64,000 nucleotides of DNA from Pacificibacter maritimus (lineage in GTDB: Bacteria > Pseudomonadota > Alphaproteobacteria > Rhodobacterales > Rhodobacteraceae), in contig NZ_RKQK01000005.1 in NCBI RefSeq assembly GCF_003814915.1, positions 124,001 through 188,000 of the forward strand, in the 5' to 3' direction. The notes under the pieces were generated by a model. It saw only the letters and a program-made list of their open reading frames with translations, made no database searches and had not been told where the DNA came from. Position 1 is the first letter of the stretch. Each line of letters opens with the position of its first letter. Shown here in pieces: positions 16,166 through 25,747 of the stretch. A program made the translations under genes and the position numbers.

Positions 16166-17208
16166 AGGCTCAACGCCGTTGCGACATCAGCCCACGACAT
16201 AATCTTAAAATTGGTCGAAAAGCCTGCGTTTTGGTCGTCCATCATCACCAAAGCACCTTTCGGGAACTTAGGCCCGAGCGGAGCTGCGACCACATCAAGC
16301 CCATCGGTTTCAGTCACGCCATCGAACTCGCCCGCCGCGATTTCAACAAGTCCAACACATGTTGGAATTATATCGCCATCAAGTGGGAAAAGCGCTGCAC
16401 GATGAATACCTTGCGACGATGCCACAAGATATTTCGCATCAGTGCCATCATAGATGGTTAGGCCTTCTATGTCGTCTTTGGGAAAGCAATCAGATGGGAT
16501 CTGGGTGATCAAAGTCGCAGTGTCCCCCTTGTCTGGCAAAGACGGAAAACGCCAAATCGCAACATCTTCTTCACCGACATATAAATGCCCTGCCTTGTCA
16601 TCCGTGACCATGCCTTCTGGTTGGCTGTCAACTTCTAGGCGGCGCAAATAGGTTAGGTCCAACTGGCCGTTTGTTTCGGTCACTTCGTATTGCAAAATAT
16701 CGCCAGACTTAAAATTCACCCATGCGAACAAGCGCCCTGTTTCGGGGTCGCTTTGAAGGGCTGATCCGTAAATATCTTTCACGGTGTCTGCCATCTGTGC
16801 GGGGACACCTGGAAATGCAAAAGGCGCTCCATGTGCAATCTGGCCATCTGCGTTGATCACATAAAAGACAAGGGTTTCATGTTCGCGCTCAGCCGCTGAA
16901 GCGATCCAAACGGCCTCGCCATTCAAAGAGAATGGTCGGATATCCACATTGTTGAGCTTTCCGTCTTCAAACAGCGCAACTTCGCGACCCTCCAGATCGA
17001 AAACATATAAGCCACGCGTTTTGTCGGTGCCTAAAATCAAGCTTTTAGCGCCGTCTGTGGGGTGGACCCAAATTGCAGGATCATCAGCATCGCCTTTTAT
17101 CGCAGCCGTTTCAGCTACAGCTTGAATTTGCACCTGTGGTATATCGGCATGCAGCAGCGTGGGCGTCATGAGTAAGGCGATAAACGCAGCTTTATTCATC
17201 AATTTCAT
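16159..17208 (-). CDS. Secreted beta-propeller phytase (3-phytase)
   Basis: 349 residues with a signal peptide (MNKAAFIALLMTPTLLHA) and the marks of the calcium-dependent beta-propeller phytases: DADDPAIWVHP, ILGTDKTRGLYVFDLEG and KLNNVDIRP near the start, then repeated blades rich in acidic residues. It releases phosphate from phytate outside the cytoplasm, so it may serve phosphorus supply. Two starts are possible, ATG at 17208 or at 17199; the second begins directly with the signal peptide. It overlaps the end of the upstream secreted-protein gene by 8-17 bases, indicating one operon. Confidence 0.88.
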   Translation of the reverse strand: MKLMNKAAFIALLMTPTLLHADIPQVQIQAVAETAAIKGDADDPAIWVHPTDGAKSLILGTDKTRGLYVFDLEGREVALFEDGKLNNVDIRPFSLNGEAVWIASAAEREHETLVFYVINADGQIAHGAPFAFPGVPAQMADTVKDIYGSALQSDPETGRLFAWVNFKSGDILQYEVTETNGQLDLTYLRRLEVDSQPEGMVTDDKAGHLYVGEEDVAIWRFPSLPDKGDTATLITQIPSDCFPKDDIEGLTIYDGTDAKYLVASSQGIHRAALFPLDGDIIPTCVGLVEIAAGEFDGVTETDGLDVVAAPLGPKFPKGALVMMDDQNAGFSTNFKIMSWADVATALSLK

Positions 17209-17815
17209 ATTCGTTCACCGGTACTGTAAAGGATGCCACTAGGTGATCATCGCCTCGTTTCGCATCTACATATCCGCCGATCATTCCATCGCCTTGCGGA
17301 TCAGACGTGCCAACGCCACTGTCCAATTCTAGCGTTAGCGTTCCTGTCCAATTCGCGATTTCTTCATTCACAGATGTCCCATTGCCTTCCCATTCAAATT
17401 CAAATTCTAGGTTTGATAAGGCCCCCATTGGGAATTCTTCGCTTTGCAAGTCAAAGGTCGCAGGCAGTGCAGCAGTTGAGAAATCGTGGTTTTCAAATTC
17501 TAGTTCAAAGGTTTTTTCCACCCCCGCGACAATCGCTTGGAGGCCGAATTCGAAATCGGCGTAGCGCAGCATTTCACCCTCAGGCAGGTATTCCCGCTTT
17601 GAGTCAACTCCTGCGATGAAATCGGCATTGAGATCCATGAATTGCGCGTCGAAATCATAGCCATTGATCGTGCCGATAAAGACGATGTGCGGGGTCGCAC
17701 CAAGCCAACTTTCTGGCGCGTTTGTATGGGCATTGCCCTCAGTGATTGTTGAAACCAAGGGATCTGCAAAAGCAGGAGCCGTGATCAATAGCGCTAATGG
17801 AAGCAATCTACGCAT
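17192..17815 (-). CDS. Secreted acidic protein of unknown function, paired with phytase
   Basis: 207 residues starting MRRLLPLALLITAPAFAD, a clear signal peptide, preceded by AAAGGA, so I choose the ATG at 17815 over the longer open frame to 17884. The mature protein is very acidic and beta-rich (DFDAQFMDLNADFIAG, LEFEFEWEGNGTSVNEE), with no lipobox or membrane segment. I do not recognise a family. It overlaps the phytase gene just downstream, so the two are likely made together; binding of calcium or of the phytase is possible but not shown. Confidence 0.75.
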   Translation of the reverse strand: MRRLLPLALLITAPAFADPLVSTITEGNAHTNAPESWLGATPHIVFIGTINGYDFDAQFMDLNADFIAGVDSKREYLPEGEMLRYADFEFGLQAIVAGVEKTFELEFENHDFSTAALPATFDLQSEEFPMGALSNLEFEFEWEGNGTSVNEEIANWTGTLTLELDSGVGTSDPQGDGMIGGYVDAKRGDDHLVASFTVPVNEYEIDE

Positions 17816-17954
17816 TCTGTGTCCTTTAACAAAGTGAATGCCGAAAGCTAGCGCCAGAACGTAACGGATGAATGAGGTTTCCATGACGGATATGTTACAT
17901 TCGTCGCGGGCGCATTTCTGTGGCGCGATGCTATGAAACCTGTACAGTTATGAC

Positions 17955-18194
17955 ATGCCCATCGTTTTACTCATCATACTTGGCGCAGCAGCCGGATTTA
18001 TCGCCACGCGGATTATGCGCGTGGACACAAGTATTGTTCTAACTGTTGCTATTGGCATCGCTGGCGCATTGGTCGGTGGCTTGGTTTTGCGTACGATCAG
18101 TGTTTTGACTGGGGCCTTGGGGGGCTTTATCGGAGCCTTGTTGGGCGCGATGATCCTAATTTGGTTTTGGCAAAAACTGAAAGGCAAAGATTAG
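17955..18194 (+). CDS. GlsB/YeaQ/YmgE-family small membrane protein
   Basis: 79 residues, almost entirely hydrophobic with Gly-rich helices (IILGAAAGFIATRIM, IGIAGALVGGLVLR, ALGGFIGALLGAMILIWFW) and a basic tail (QKLKGKD). This matches the transglycosylase-associated small membrane family better than the protein at 15875. The physiological role of the family is not settled. It is divergent from the secreted-protein/phytase operon and is followed without a gap by a 43-codon hydrophobic frame. Confidence 0.8.
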   Translation: MPIVLLIILGAAAGFIATRIMRVDTSIVLTVAIGIAGALVGGLVLRTISVLTGALGGFIGALLGAMILIWFWQKLKGKD

Positions 18195-18326
18195 ATGATT
18201 GGACTACTCGCCATTCCAGGCATGGCTATCCGCATCTTTTTAGGGCTCTGCCTTTGGTTGATGTTTCGACCTGGGGGATGGTTTGTTGTCTGCTGTCTTG
18301 GCATCGCCGCAACGTGGTATTTATAA
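18195..18326 (+). CDS. Putative 43-residue membrane microprotein
   Basis: The ATG begins on the base after the stop of the GlsB-like gene, so reinitiation is possible. The product (starting MIGLLAIPGMAIRIFLGLC, ending GIAATWYL) is one or two membrane helices with Cys and Trp. AAAGGCAAAGAT lies before the start. Composition is that of a real hydrophobic peptide, but a frame this short can arise by chance. Confidence 0.45.
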   Translation: MIGLLAIPGMAIRIFLGLCLWLMFRPGGWFVVCCLGIAATWYL

Positions 18327-18340
18327 GCGTACCAACTGCC

Positions 18341-18964
18341 CTATGATCGTGGTGGGCGTGATTTATAGCTTGGTAAAGTCCAGCCAAACACGATGCTTCC
18401 AGCCCGTAAAGCCAGCGTCAAAATGCAGCAAGCGGCATAGCCGTAAATCGGGGCGACACCCAATGTGTCTCCCATTACCAAAGCCAAAGATCCAGCAAAA
18501 GCGGCGGAGGCATATAGTTCGCCTTGTTTCAAAATAAGTGGAACTTCATTGCAAACCACATCGCGCATCAGGCCGCCAAAGCTGCCTGTCGCAACGCCCA
18601 TAAGCACGACAATTATAGGCGAGTGCCCTAGTTTCAAAGCCACACCAGAGCCAGCGGCGACCGCGACCCCAAGCGCTATAGCATCGGCCCAGATAATGGC
18701 TTTCATGCGGCTTTCTAGACGGTGTGCCGTGAAAAAGACGATCACAGAGGTGGCAACAGCCAGCAAAATATACGCGGGTTCATCAATCCAAAACACCACA
18801 TCACGGTTCAATAACACATCCCGAATAGTCCCGCCGCCGACTGCTGTCAGGCAGGCGACAAAGGCAAATCCAATCAGATCAAGTTGCTGGCGTGATGCGA
18901 CCAAAGCACCCGACAGGGCGAAAACCAAAACTGACGTATAATCTAGGATCGGGATGAAGTTCAT
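18341..18964 (-). CDS. TRIC/UPF0126-family membrane protein (YadS/YicG type)
   Basis: 207 residues with about seven hydrophobic segments arranged as two repeats ([19 protein letters not shown] with [11 protein letters not shown], and [18 protein letters not shown] with [11 protein letters not shown]). The repeated GG-x-RD motif is diagnostic of the bacterial TRIC-like family. Homologues form trimeric cation channels; the substrate here is unknown. The start overlaps the rnhA stop by four bases, so it is co-translated after rnhA. Confidence 0.88.
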   Translation of the reverse strand: MNFIPILDYTSVLVFALSGALVASRQQLDLIGFAFVACLTAVGGGTIRDVLLNRDVVFWIDEPAYILLAVATSVIVFFTAHRLESRMKAIIWADAIALGVAVAAGSGVALKLGHSPIIVVLMGVATGSFGGLMRDVVCNEVPLILKQGELYASAAFAGSLALVMGDTLGVAPIYGYAACCILTLALRAGSIVFGWTLPSYKSRPPRS

Positions 18965-19422
18965 GCGCGGGACTTCTTGAAGGGCGCCATGCCTGCGCGT
19001 GCCAGTTCATCGGCGTGCTCGTTTTCGGCGTGGCCTGCGTGACCTTTTATCCATTTCCACGTCACTTGGTGAGTCGCTTGCGCTGCATCAATACGTTGCC
19101 AAAGATCTACGTTTTTCACAGGCTTTTTATTGGCGGTTTTCCAGCCATTGCGTTTCCATCCGTGGATCCATCCTGTAACGCCATTTTTGACATAGGCGCT
19201 GTCGGTGGTGATGGTGATATTTGTCGGACGCGTCAGTGTTTCTAGCGCATTGATCGCGGCCAAAAGTTCCATGCGGTTGTTCGTCGTGTCTGCTTCACCG
19301 CCCTTAAGTTCACGTTCCTTTAGAACTGTGGTTCCATCCATCGCGCGCATCAAAACACCCCACCCCCCAGGGCCAGGATTGCCAGAGCAAGCGCCATCGG
19401 TCCAAGCGTGAATTTCGGGCAT
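18961..19422 (-). CDS. rnhA: Ribonuclease HI
   Basis: 153 residues with the standard motifs [41 protein letters not shown] and [16 protein letters not shown], which supply the acidic active-site residues. It cuts RNA in RNA-DNA hybrids. It lies between the DUF3429 gene and the TRIC-like gene in a leftward run (ispH, DUF3429, rnhA, TRIC). Confidence 0.96.
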   Translation of the reverse strand: MPEIHAWTDGACSGNPGPGGWGVLMRAMDGTTVLKERELKGGEADTTNNRMELLAAINALETLTRPTNITITTDSAYVKNGVTGWIHGWKRNGWKTANKKPVKNVDLWQRIDAAQATHQVTWKWIKGHAGHAENEHADELARAGMAPFKKSRA

Positions 19423-19443
19423 GTCGATCCTTTCAAAGAAACG

Positions 19444-19935
19444 CTAAGTCGTCAGGCTAAACGAACCAAGGCTTAAGCACAGCACAACAACGCAAGTTAC
19501 GGGGACACGTAGCGTCATCCACCATGCAGGGGCAAGGTTGATTTTCTGGTACCAAAAATCCAAAACCAAAAGGGCTGTAAAGCCGACTGTCAAATGCAGC
19601 AAAACGTCACCGTGCTGTGCTTGGGCCAGCAGCGAGCGCCCGATATAGAAAAACGCATAAAGCGCGGGAAGCACGGCGATAATATAGGGCAGAGGCTTGT
19701 TAGGGTTCGGCGCTTTGCTGGCAAACCCCCAAAAGCAACCACACATATAGCTAAATATAACGAGGCCGTAGGTGCATAAAATGCCTATTCCGTCTTGGCC
19801 CACCATCAAAGGATACGATCCATCAGCAGGTATCGTTTCGCCTTTTCCTGCAAAGGATAGTACCGCACCCGCGATAAATGGCAGCAGACCTGCAGCGGTC
19901 AAGAGGATTGCAAAAAGGGGAGGGCGCTTGATCAT
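19444..19935 (-). CDS. DUF3429 membrane protein
   Basis: 163 residues with four or five hydrophobic segments ([55 protein letters not shown]). The pattern of a short first helix pair then GVHWG/GCFWGFA-like turn is that of DUF3429, a family of unknown function. Its ATG overlaps the ispH stop by four bases, so it is translated after ispH. Confidence 0.8.
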   Translation of the reverse strand: MIKRPPLFAILLTAAGLLPFIAGAVLSFAGKGETIPADGSYPLMVGQDGIGILCTYGLVIFSYMCGCFWGFASKAPNPNKPLPYIIAVLPALYAFFYIGRSLLAQAQHGDVLLHLTVGFTALLVLDFWYQKINLAPAWWMTLRVPVTCVVVLCLSLGSFSLTT

Positions 19936-20894
19936 GCGGGTACGCGCAGAACACGCGGTACTTTGAATTCGATATTTTCTTGTGCCGTTTCGACCAGTTC
20001 CACAGTTACTTCAAAGCGCTCTCTAAAAGCGTCGATCACTTCGTTGACTAGGATTTCTGGAGCAGAGGCACCTGCGGTGATGCCGATGGAGCTGATACCA
20101 TCTAGGGCGCGCCAATCTATCTCAGTGGCGCGTTGTACAAGCTGCGCATAAGCGCATCCGTTGGCTGATCCAACTTCAACCAGACGCTTTGAATTTGATG
20201 AATTGGGAGCACCAATCACCAAGAGCCCATCGATCTTATTTGCGATGGCTTTCACCGCAGCTTGCCGGTTGGTGGTGGCGTAACATATGTCTTCTTTGTG
20301 TGGGCCAACAATCGTTGGAAAACGCGCGCGTAGGGCTGCGATGATATCAATAGTGTCATCAACAGACAGGGTGGTCTGGGTGATGAAGGCAAGCTTGTTT
20401 GGGTCGCGGACAGTCAACCCTGCCACGTCTTCTGGGGTCTCTACTAATAAAACTTCACCAGCAGGCAATTGCCCCATTGTCCCAATCGTTTCAGGGTGAC
20501 CCGCATGTCCAATCATCACCATTTGCAGGCCGTCTTGAGAATGGCGTTCTGCTTCGATGTGCACCTTTGAGACGAGCGGACAGGTGGCGTCGACATAGAT
20601 CATTTCACGCTTTGCAGCCTCGGCAGGTATCGCTTTGGGCACGCCATGAGCGGAAAAAATCACAGGTCTATCGTCGGGGCATTCATCAAGTTCTTCGACA
20701 AACACAGCCCCGAGATCTTTGAGGTTATCGACCACATATTTGTTGTGAACGATTTCATGGCGCACATAGACAGGCGCCCCCCATTTTTCCAAAGCGAGTT
20801 CTACGATCTTTATCGCACGGTCCACGCCTGCGCAAAATCCACGCGGAGCTGCAAGGTAAAGCGTTAGGGCGGGTTTGGTAAAAGTCTGCGTCAT
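19932..20894 (-). CDS. ispH: 4-hydroxy-3-methylbut-2-enyl diphosphate reductase IspH
   Basis: 320 residues from the ATG at 20894 ([20 protein letters not shown]). The three Fe-S cysteines are seen in [24 protein letters not shown] and the later [13 protein letters not shown] segment; [10 protein letters not shown] carries the substrate His. It makes IPP and DMAPP in the last step of the non-mevalonate isoprenoid route. Upstream in-frame ATGs at 20906 and 20918 are possible, and the frame stays open to 21029, but that extension runs into the terminator region before the NYN gene. Confidence 0.95.
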   Translation of the reverse strand: MTQTFTKPALTLYLAAPRGFCAGVDRAIKIVELALEKWGAPVYVRHEIVHNKYVVDNLKDLGAVFVEELDECPDDRPVIFSAHGVPKAIPAEAAKREMIYVDATCPLVSKVHIEAERHSQDGLQMVMIGHAGHPETIGTMGQLPAGEVLLVETPEDVAGLTVRDPNKLAFITQTTLSVDDTIDIIAALRARFPTIVGPHKEDICYATTNRQAAVKAIANKIDGLLVIGAPNSSNSKRLVEVGSANGCAYAQLVQRATEIDWRALDGISSIGITAGASAPEILVNEVIDAFRERFEVTVELVETAQENIEFKVPRVLRVPA

Positions 20895-20974
20895 CGTGCC
20901 ATCCATTGTTTGACTCATACCTAAGACGCAAGGCCGCTTAGGTCCATGGGGGCGGGACAAGAATTGTCTCGCAG

Positions 20975-21010
20975 AAAAAACAAGCCCCCGCATTGTAAAA
21001 TGCAGGGGCT
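20975..21010 (-). terminator. Intrinsic terminator of the NYN-domain gene
   Basis: On the leftward strand AGCCCCTGCATT pairs with AATGCGGGGGCT over 12 bases with one mismatch and a four-base loop (20983-21010), followed by TG and six Ts. It ends the transcript from 21608 before ispH begins. Confidence 0.85.
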
Positions 21011-21038
21011 CCTGAGTAAACACCGCCACTTTAGCACG

Positions 21039-21608
21039 TTAGTCTTGTGGTGTTGCAGTTTCCGGCAGGTCTTGTGGTTCGCGCGTTGGGCGCCCCACAA
21101 CGTCTTTCAGATCTTCCAATTCGATGAAGTTGTCAGCCTGTCTGCGCAATTCATCTGCAATCATAGGTGGCTGAGACCGCATCGTTGATACGACAGAAAC
21201 GCGCACACCTTGGCGCTGCAGGCTTTCAATCAAGGGGCGGAAATCGCCGTCGCCTGAAAATATCACGATGTGATCGACATGTGGGGCAAGCTCCATGGCA
21301 TCGACAGCAAGTTCGATATCCATATTGCCTTTGATTTTACGGCGACCCATTGAGTCGGTAAATTCTTTTGCGGGCTTAGTAACCATGTTGAAGCCGTTAT
21401 AATTCAACCAATCGACCAAAGGGCGAATCGGTGAATATTCATCGTTTTCAAGCAATGCAGTGTAGTAAAACGCGCGCAGAAGTTTTCCGCGGCGCATGAA
21501 TTCTTGACGAAGCAATTTGTAATCGATGTCAAACCCCAGCGACTTTGCAGCCGCGTAGAGGTTCGATCCATCGATGAAAAGAGCGAGACGTTCGTCTCTG
21601 TAGAACAT
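21039..21608 (-). CDS. NYN-domain (LabA/DUF88-like) protein, putative nuclease
   Basis: 189 residues. The PIN-like NYN fold is shown by LALFIDGSNLYAAAKSLG near the start (first acidic residue), then DIELAVDAMELA and HIVIFSGDGDFRPLIESL (further acidic residues). The set of conserved aspartates fits a metal-dependent ribonuclease; the RNA target is unknown. It stands alone between divergent folK and its own terminator. Confidence 0.88.
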   Translation of the reverse strand: MFYRDERLALFIDGSNLYAAAKSLGFDIDYKLLRQEFMRRGKLLRAFYYTALLENDEYSPIRPLVDWLNYNGFNMVTKPAKEFTDSMGRRKIKGNMDIELAVDAMELAPHVDHIVIFSGDGDFRPLIESLQRQGVRVSVVSTMRSQPPMIADELRRQADNFIELEDLKDVVGRPTREPQDLPETATPQD

Positions 21609-21737
21609 TCGGTTAGTCCTTTTGGTTGTTTTGACTGTGGCGGTGTGTCAAATTTTAGATGTGCGTGGCATTAAGTTAGAACAGCTAGTCGGAAAATCCA
21701 CCCGTTGGAACATGTCTAAATATATAGGGTAAGTGCC

Positions 21738-22325
21738 TTGCAACGAGATAATTATTCGCAATTCGCGAAAAATCGCGCAGTTTTCGCATTTGGGGGGAAT
21801 CTCGACAGTTCTGAAGGGGGGGTAGCAGATACAATAGCATCTGCTATCGATACTTTAGGGTATAATTCGATTGACGTAACGGCATGCAGTAAATTTTATC
21901 AAACCCCATGTTTTCCTGAGGGAATGGGGCCGGATTACGTGAATTTGGTCGCTATTGTCGAAACCACGTTGCCTCCGCACCAACTGCTGGATGTGTTGCA
22001 TAGAATCGAAGCGCAATTTCAGCGGGCGCGTGGTGTGCGCTGGGCGGGGCGAACCCTTGATATCGACATTCTGGCCTATGAAAATTGCATTTTGCCAAAC
22101 TTGGAAGTCTACACCGAATGGAGAGATCTCCCTGCCGAAACCCAACGTAATGCCACCCCCGAGCAGCTGATATTGCCGCATCCTCGTATTGAAGATCGGG
22201 GGTTCGTGTTGATTCCTTTGTGCGAAGTTTGGCCTGACTGGCGACATCCTGTTTCGGGTAAAACCGCTCAAATGCTGTGTGATGCACTGCCTGCAAGTGA
22301 AATCAACGGGATAAAACCCTTATAA
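21738..22325 (+). CDS. folK: 2-amino-4-hydroxy-6-hydroxymethyldihydropteridine pyrophosphokinase FolK
   Basis: 195 residues with AFGGNLDSSEGG, RARGVRWAGRTLDIDILAY and LPHPRIEDRGFVLIPL, the HPPK motifs. It passes pyrophosphate from ATP to the pterin in folate synthesis. The start is a TTG at 21738 with only a weak ribosome site; no in-frame ATG or GTG precedes the first conserved block, so TTG is the best choice. A slightly longer protein than E. coli FolK (about 160). No other folate genes lie nearby. Confidence 0.9.
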   Translation: MQRDNYSQFAKNRAVFAFGGNLDSSEGGVADTIASAIDTLGYNSIDVTACSKFYQTPCFPEGMGPDYVNLVAIVETTLPPHQLLDVLHRIEAQFQRARGVRWAGRTLDIDILAYENCILPNLEVYTEWRDLPAETQRNATPEQLILPHPRIEDRGFVLIPLCEVWPDWRHPVSGKTAQMLCDALPASEINGIKPL

Positions 22326-22363
22326 TTCTTGGAAAAAGGCGCAGAACTAATGTCGATGATGCC

Positions 22364-22392
22364 TTGTCAATTGTAACATGAAGGCCTAAATA
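22364..22392 (+). promoter_or_regulatory. Probable sigma-70 promoter of rpoZ
   Basis: TTGTCA (22364-22369), a 17-base spacer and TAAATA (22387-22392), 40 bases before the rpoZ ATG. Spacing is ideal and both boxes are close to consensus. Confidence 0.55.
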
Positions 22393-22432
22393 GGGCGCTT
22401 GTATCCCTCGCCCAGTTGGAATTGGAGATCTC

Positions 22433-22786
22433 ATGGCTCGCGTAACAGTAGAAGATTGCGTCGATAAAGTTCCTAATCGCTTCGAACTCGTGATGCTCGC
22501 ATCACATCGTGCGCGTGAAATTTCGGCTGGGTCAACTTTGACCGTCGATCGTGACAACGACAAGAACCCTGTCGTTGCCCTGCGCGAAATCGCAGATGAA
22601 ACACAATCAGCCGCAGCGCTTCGTGAGCGTCAGATCGAGTCGAACCAGACTCAGATCGAAGTTGACGAACCAGAAGAAGACCAGATGGCGCTTCTTATGG
22701 GGCAAGAAACTGACCAGCCTGTTGAAGACGATATGTCTGAAGAAAAGCTTCTACGTGCTTTGATGGAAGCGCAAGGACAACAGTAA
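22433..22786 (+). CDS. rpoZ: RNA polymerase omega subunit
   Basis: 117 residues beginning [20 protein letters not shown], the canonical omega N-terminus, followed by RAREISAGS and an acidic C-terminal tail. It helps assemble RNA polymerase and, in proteobacteria, forms part of a ppGpp site. It is directly followed by the (p)ppGpp synthetase gene, the usual rpoZ-spoT pairing. Confidence 0.96.
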   Translation: MARVTVEDCVDKVPNRFELVMLASHRAREISAGSTLTVDRDNDKNPVVALREIADETQSAAALRERQIESNQTQIEVDEPEEDQMALLMGQETDQPVEDDMSEEKLLRALMEAQGQQ

Positions 22787-22835
22787 TACTGTCATGAGCT
22801 TAGCTCTGGCAATAAGCAGAAGAGTGCGGACCTAA

Positions 22836-24953
22836 ATGATCGACGTCGAAGACCTGATCGCACTGGTCCGCAACTACAACCCAAAGACCAATGCTGATCT
22901 AATTCGCGAGGCATATGCCTACGGAAAAGAAATGCACGAGGGTCAGTTCCGTCATTCTGGCGAGCCATATTTTACGCATCCCGTCGCAGTCGCTGCGATT
23001 TTGACCGAACAGGCTCTTGATGATGCGACCATCATCACAGCGCTTTTGCACGATACCATCGAAGACACCAGTTCGACGTACAGCGAAGTCGAGCGCAAGT
23101 TCGGCACAGATGTGGCCGAGCTGGTTGATGGTGTGACAAAGCTGACTAACCTTCAGCTTTCAAGTTCTGAAACCAAGCAAGCCGAGAATTTCCGCAAGCT
23201 GTTTATGGCGATGTCGAAAGACCTGCGCGTGATCTTGGTGAAGCTGGGCGACCGGCTGCACAATATGCGCACGATTAAATCAATGCGCCCTGAAAAGCAG
23301 CTGCAAAAAGCCCGCGAAACCATGGATATCTTTGCACCGCTTGCTGGGCGGATGGGGATGCAATGGATGCGCGAAGAGCTTGAGGATCTCAGCTTTCGTG
23401 TGATCAATCCCGAGGCGCGCAATTCGATCATTCGTCGGTTTATTACCTTGCAGCGCGAAACGGGTGATGTGGTTCACAAAATCACAAATGACATTCGCAC
23501 TGAACTTGAACGTGAAGGCATCGAGGCTGATGTGTTCGGGCGCGCAAAAAAGCCCTATTCGATTTGGCGTAAAATGGAAGAAAAGCAACAAAGCTTTTCA
23601 CGTCTGTCCGATATTTACGGGTTTCGTATTGTGACGAAATCCGAAAGTGATTGTTATCGTACCTTGGGTGTTATTCACCAAAGGTGGCGTGCAGTCCCGA
23701 CGCGTTTCAAAGATTATATTTCGCAACCCAAAACCAACGGCTACCGTTCTATTCATACCACAGTTTCAGGTCGCGATGGCAAACGGGTTGAGGTGCAAAT
23801 CCGCACCCGTCAGATGCACGAAGTTGCCGAAAGTGGTGTTGCAGCGCATTGGTCATACCGTGATGGTGTGCGAGCACAAAACCCCTTTGCGGTCGATCCC
23901 GCAAAATGGCTGGCTCAGCTGACGGAACGATTTGAAAACTCCGATGATCACGGTGAATTTCTTGAGCATGTTAAGCTCGAAATGTACTCTGATCAGGTGT
24001 TTTGCTTTACGCCCAAAGGCGAAGTGATCAAACTGCCCAAAGGTGCGACGCCACTTGATTACGCCTATGCTATTCACACCCGTATCGGTGATAGTTGTGT
24101 CGGTGCTAAGGTCGATGGTATTCGTGTGCCGCTTTGGACGCGGATGAAAAACGGGCAATCTGTTGAAATCATGACAGCCGAGGGGCAACGACCTCAATCG
24201 ACTTGGATTGACATCGTTGTGACAGGGCGCGCCAAGGCTGCGATCCGCAAATCGCTGCGGGAAGAAGATCGTGAGCGTTTCGTTCGTTTGGGGCGTGAAC
24301 TCGCACGTGTGGCCTTTGAACATGTGGGCAAAAAAGCCTCTGAAAAAGCTTTGGCAACTGCCGCCAAACAGCTTTCCTTGCCATCGGTACAAGAGTTGCT
24401 CGCACGTATCGGTTCTGCTGAATTGTCTGCCTCTGATGCGGTGAAATCTGTATACCCCGAGCTGGTTCATGCGTCTGGCGACGTAGATGCCAAACGTGCT
24501 GTTCTGGGGTTGAGCGAAGATCAAACCTATAATCGTGCACGGTGTTGCCAGCCTGTGCCGGGCGAACGGATCGTCGGTATTACCTATCGCGGTAAGGGGG
24601 TCATGCTGCATGCCATTGAATGCCCTGCGTTGGAAGAGCTTGAAAGCGATTTAGACAGGTGGGTCGATCTGCAATGGCATTCTGGTCCGCATGGGCCGAT
24701 TCATGCGGTTTCTTTGGATGTCACAATTTCGAATGATGCTGGTGTTCTTGGTCGGCTATGTACCTTGATTGGTGACCAGAAAGCCAATATTTCGGACATG
24801 TCATTTATGGACCGCAAACCAGATTTCTATCGGGTAATTGTCGATGCCGATGTCAGAGACGTAGAACATCTTCACGCATTGATGCTAGCGATTGAAGCTG
24901 AAAGTGATGTCGCTCGCGTGCGAAGATTCCGAGATTTGAGTAAAAAACCCTAG
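22836..24953 (+). CDS. Bifunctional (p)ppGpp synthetase/hydrolase, RelA/SpoT family
   Basis: 705 residues, the full long-RSH layout: an HD hydrolase domain (His72-Asp73 in LLHDTIEDTSS), a synthetase domain (DIYGFRIV, then RFKDYISQPKTNGYRS), a TGS domain (VFCFTPKGEVIKLPKGATP), a zinc-finger-like segment (RARCCQPVPGERIVG) and a C-terminal ACT domain (NDAGVLGRLCTLIGD). The RFKD motif in the synthetase is the form seen in bifunctional enzymes, so this is probably the only long RSH of the cell, making and degrading the stringent alarmone. Confidence 0.95.
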   Translation: MIDVEDLIALVRNYNPKTNADLIREAYAYGKEMHEGQFRHSGEPYFTHPVAVAAILTEQALDDATIITALLHDTIEDTSSTYSEVERKFGTDVAELVDGVTKLTNLQLSSSETKQAENFRKLFMAMSKDLRVILVKLGDRLHNMRTIKSMRPEKQLQKARETMDIFAPLAGRMGMQWMREELEDLSFRVINPEARNSIIRRFITLQRETGDVVHKITNDIRTELEREGIEADVFGRAKKPYSIWRKMEEKQQSFSRLSDIYGFRIVTKSESDCYRTLGVIHQRWRAVPTRFKDYISQPKTNGYRSIHTTVSGRDGKRVEVQIRTRQMHEVAESGVAAHWSYRDGVRAQNPFAVDPAKWLAQLTERFENSDDHGEFLEHVKLEMYSDQVFCFTPKGEVIKLPKGATPLDYAYAIHTRIGDSCVGAKVDGIRVPLWTRMKNGQSVEIMTAEGQRPQSTWIDIVVTGRAKAAIRKSLREEDRERFVRLGRELARVAFEHVGKKASEKALATAAKQLSLPSVQELLARIGSAELSASDAVKSVYPELVHASGDVDAKRAVLGLSEDQTYNRARCCQPVPGERIVGITYRGKGVMLHAIECPALEELESDLDRWVDLQWHSGPHGPIHAVSLDVTISNDAGVLGRLCTLIGDQKANISDMSFMDRKPDFYRVIVDADVRDVEHLHALMLAIEAESDVARVRRFRDLSKKP

Positions 24954-24972
24954 GGGTCTTTTAGGGGAAAAC

Positions 24973-25626
24973 GTGGTTTTCAAGCGCCGAGATAAATTGC
25001 CACTGATCAAGTGGGTGCAGCAATCGGTCTGGCCAAGGGGCGGCTGGTCGCGCGCTGTCCGCTATATGAAGCTGCGCCTTAACCGACTGCCCGGAACACC
25101 TGATAGCATTGCACGCGGTGTCTTCGCTGGGGTTTTTACCGCGTTTTCACCATTTTTCGGATTACATTTCGTTGTCGCAGCTCTTGTTGCCAAAGTGGTG
25201 CGCGGCAATGTATTGGCCGCTCTTTTGGCGACATTCGCGGGCAACCCTTTGACCTATGTGCCAATCGCAATCATTTCGCTGCAAACAGGGCACGCGATTT
25301 TGGGATCAGAGTTTGATTCGCACAACCAACGCTCTGTCGTGGGTAAATTTTACGATGCGGGTCACGATCTCATCTATAATATCACAGCGCTTTTTTCCTC
25401 GGGCACACCGAATTGGGAGAGCGTGTTGCGGTTCGGCCAAGAGGTTTTCTATCCCTACCTCGTGGGGGGCTTAATTCCAGGCGTGCTTGCAGGGCTCGTT
25501 GCGTATTTTGTCAGCCTGCCGATGATCACTGCCTATCAAAAACGCAGGCGCGGGCGGTTAAAATCAAAATTTGAAGAGCTGCGTCGCAAAGCAGGCGCTT
25601 TGGCGTCAAAAAACAAGTCACGTTAA
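24973..25626 (+). CDS. DUF2062 membrane protein
   Basis: 217 residues from a GTG at 24973. Typical DUF2062 features: a basic N-terminus (RLNRLPGTPDSIARGV), FAGVFTAFSPFFGLHF, the GNPLTYVPI turn and three or four membrane helices, ending in a basic tail. Function unknown; the family is often beside spoT and pdxJ in alphaproteobacteria, as here. Spacing of 19 bases to the preceding stop suggests co-transcription. Confidence 0.85.
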   Translation: MVFKRRDKLPLIKWVQQSVWPRGGWSRAVRYMKLRLNRLPGTPDSIARGVFAGVFTAFSPFFGLHFVVAALVAKVVRGNVLAALLATFAGNPLTYVPIAIISLQTGHAILGSEFDSHNQRSVVGKFYDAGHDLIYNITALFSSGTPNWESVLRFGQEVFYPYLVGGLIPGVLAGLVAYFVSLPMITAYQKRRRGRLKSKFEELRRKAGALASKNKSR

Positions 25627-25747
25627 ACCCTGTGATGGGGTGTATCACGATTTATCGGTTTCCTTTCTCATCCCTCAGTCTATTTTGCGAGATAAGAGAG
25701 CTTAGGCGCGTCTTGAGATCAGTCTCGGCCTATGCGGACAGAAAGGC

